A stretch of DNA of 64,000 nucleotides from Sarcocystis neurona (taxonomy: Eukaryota; Apicomplexa; Conoidasida; Eucoccidiorida; Sarcocystidae): assembly GCA_000727475.1 (NCBI GenBank), contig KL647293.1, positions 2,306,588 to 2,370,587 of the forward strand, read 5' to 3'. Positions 63,075-64,000 of this stretch are shown piece by piece. How positions within the stretch are numbered: the stretch's first letter is position 1; every line of letters begins with the position of its first letter. The position numbers were made by a program, and so were the translations under genes. The notes beneath the pieces were generated by a model. That model was given only the letters and a program-made list of their open reading frames with translations, had not been told where the DNA came from and made no database searches.

Positions 63075-64000
63075 ATGCCCGAGATGGAAAACGAAATGTT
63101 CATTTCCGATATGCAACAATTCATACAGGCAGTTCCTCAGCCTAGATCTTCGTGGTTGTATCTCCTCTTAGTCCTGGCAGTGGCACGCCCCCAACGATCA
63201 CATGATGTCGACCGGATCATCAAATCACAGCACACGTGCGACAGTACTGCGACCTGCCCCATAACATTAACTCAGTACCGCGGACGCACCCAGGTTGTGG
63301 CTGTGTCGTGTGCAAGAGCGCGCCCACGTTTGCAAGTGCTACACATTCCAAAGGCGGTCCGCACCCCACACGGTTACCAGCTGTTGCGGGAGGAGCACTG
63401 GCTTCGCTATCATCACAGTGACCGGCAGCGGAGCGCAGCAGCCGCAGCAGCAGCAGCAGCGGCAGCATGCAGAGTAGCTGCACGAGCTGGTGCAATGGCA
63501 GCAGTGTCACACGTTGGGTTGGAATATCCGCGGCCAGTCAAAGCACCCGCAACCCGAGCAACGGCAGTCTGCGACACCACAGCGGTCGCCGCATCGGGCA
63601 CGTGGCTGTCGCGGGAACTGACGTGGCCGTAACAGCTCAACGCCCTACGAACGAAGGCGGCAGCAGTGAGTAGGAGTCGTACGCGGTCGAGACCGCCAAG
63701 TTGCCTATCCCCTCCGTGGGGGTCTCCACTGGCTTATCGGCTGCCCTTATCCTGTAAGTATATTCGCTTCTTGCAGGCCTTGCCCTCCTTCGTCTCACAC
63801 AGTCGGGTGACATGGGCTCATCCAGAGCGAGTTCTCAACTTGGGCACGTACGAGAATCTCTCCTGGCGGGTTCGATCGGTTTTTCAGTGTAGGGCTACGC
63901 TGCGTCCCATCGATGATGCACCGGAACTTTTGGAAGCATTTATTACAACAGGTACATGTGTATGCGAAAGGCCCAACAGTTTTTGCTTCAACCAGATCTG
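63075..64000 (+). CDS. Possible gene running off the right edge
   Basis: From an acceptor-like TTCTTGCAG at 63776, one frame stays open to the window end while the other two close quickly; it contains SRVTWAHPERVLNLGTYENL and TLRPIDDAPELLEAFITT, with a donor-like CAG|GTACAT near 63951. An upstream ATG-started ORF (63075-63632) has a hydrophobic stretch (WLYLLLVLAVA) and a poly-Ala run coded by GCA/CAG repeats, and could be its first exon. A good donor (CA|GTGAGT, 63670) lies past its stop in a different frame, so the join is not resolved. No family is recognised. Confidence 0.35.

Overview
The window reads as nuclear DNA of an apicomplexan coccidian. Genes are split by GT-AG introns of about 0.4 to 1.4 kb. 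Coding loops are swollen by interrupted CAG/GCA tracts that encode Ala, Gln, Ser and Gly runs. The kinase at 17.7-20.1 kb carries an arginine-rich amphipathic (RAH-like) N-terminal segment, as rhoptry-family (ROPK) kinases do, and such kinases occur only in coccidia. Gene density is low (about five to six genes in 64 kb) with long spacers, which suits a large-genome, cyst-forming (Sarcocystis-like) species better than a compact one. The genus cannot be fixed from sequence alone.

Layout, left to right. 1-4662 (+): 3' part of a PiT-type phosphate transporter, four exons visible. 4663-9990: no convincing gene; a near-perfect 15-bp-arm hairpin at about 6.25 kb and a degenerate repeat cluster at 8.5-9.0 kb. 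9997-11290 (-): decayed copy of the kinase found further right. 11861-12130: 100-bp tandem repeat. 12.1-17.7 kb: no convincing gene; one small possible secreted ORF at 15.2 kb. 17727-20098 (-): two-exon RAH-type secreted kinase with no glycine loop and DFE in place of DFG. 20.1-26.6 kb: possible promoter signals for the kinase, short repeats, otherwise empty. 26612-40726 (-): a ten-exon, 12-TM, Spinster-like major-facilitator transporter of about 1,900 residues whose N-terminus and central loop are enormous low-complexity insertions. 41-48.1 kb: spacer with a cluster of unassigned ORFs at 45-47 kb. 48118-51784 (+): 984-residue protein with an N-terminal hydrophobic segment and a stretch that looks like a uL29 ribosomal protein fold. 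51.8-56.6 kb: empty. 56591-58135 (-): secreted Ala/Pro/Val/Thr-rich protein with a Tyr/Trp patch. 58.1-63 kb: tandem repeats. 63-64 kb (+): a probable exon of a gene that runs off the right edge.

The genes do not form one pathway. Two are membrane transporters (phosphate; an unassigned MFS substrate), two or three encode proteins predicted to enter the secretory route (kinase, Ala-rich protein, uL29-like protein, the last possibly bound for the apicoplast). The most interesting spot is the kinase locus: an atypical active site, no visible in-frame start codon, a 62-bp tandem duplication that copies its only splice donor so that the second donor would give a kinase-less product, and a dead paralogue 7 kb away. 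All exon borders were set by eye from reading frame, phase and splice consensus.
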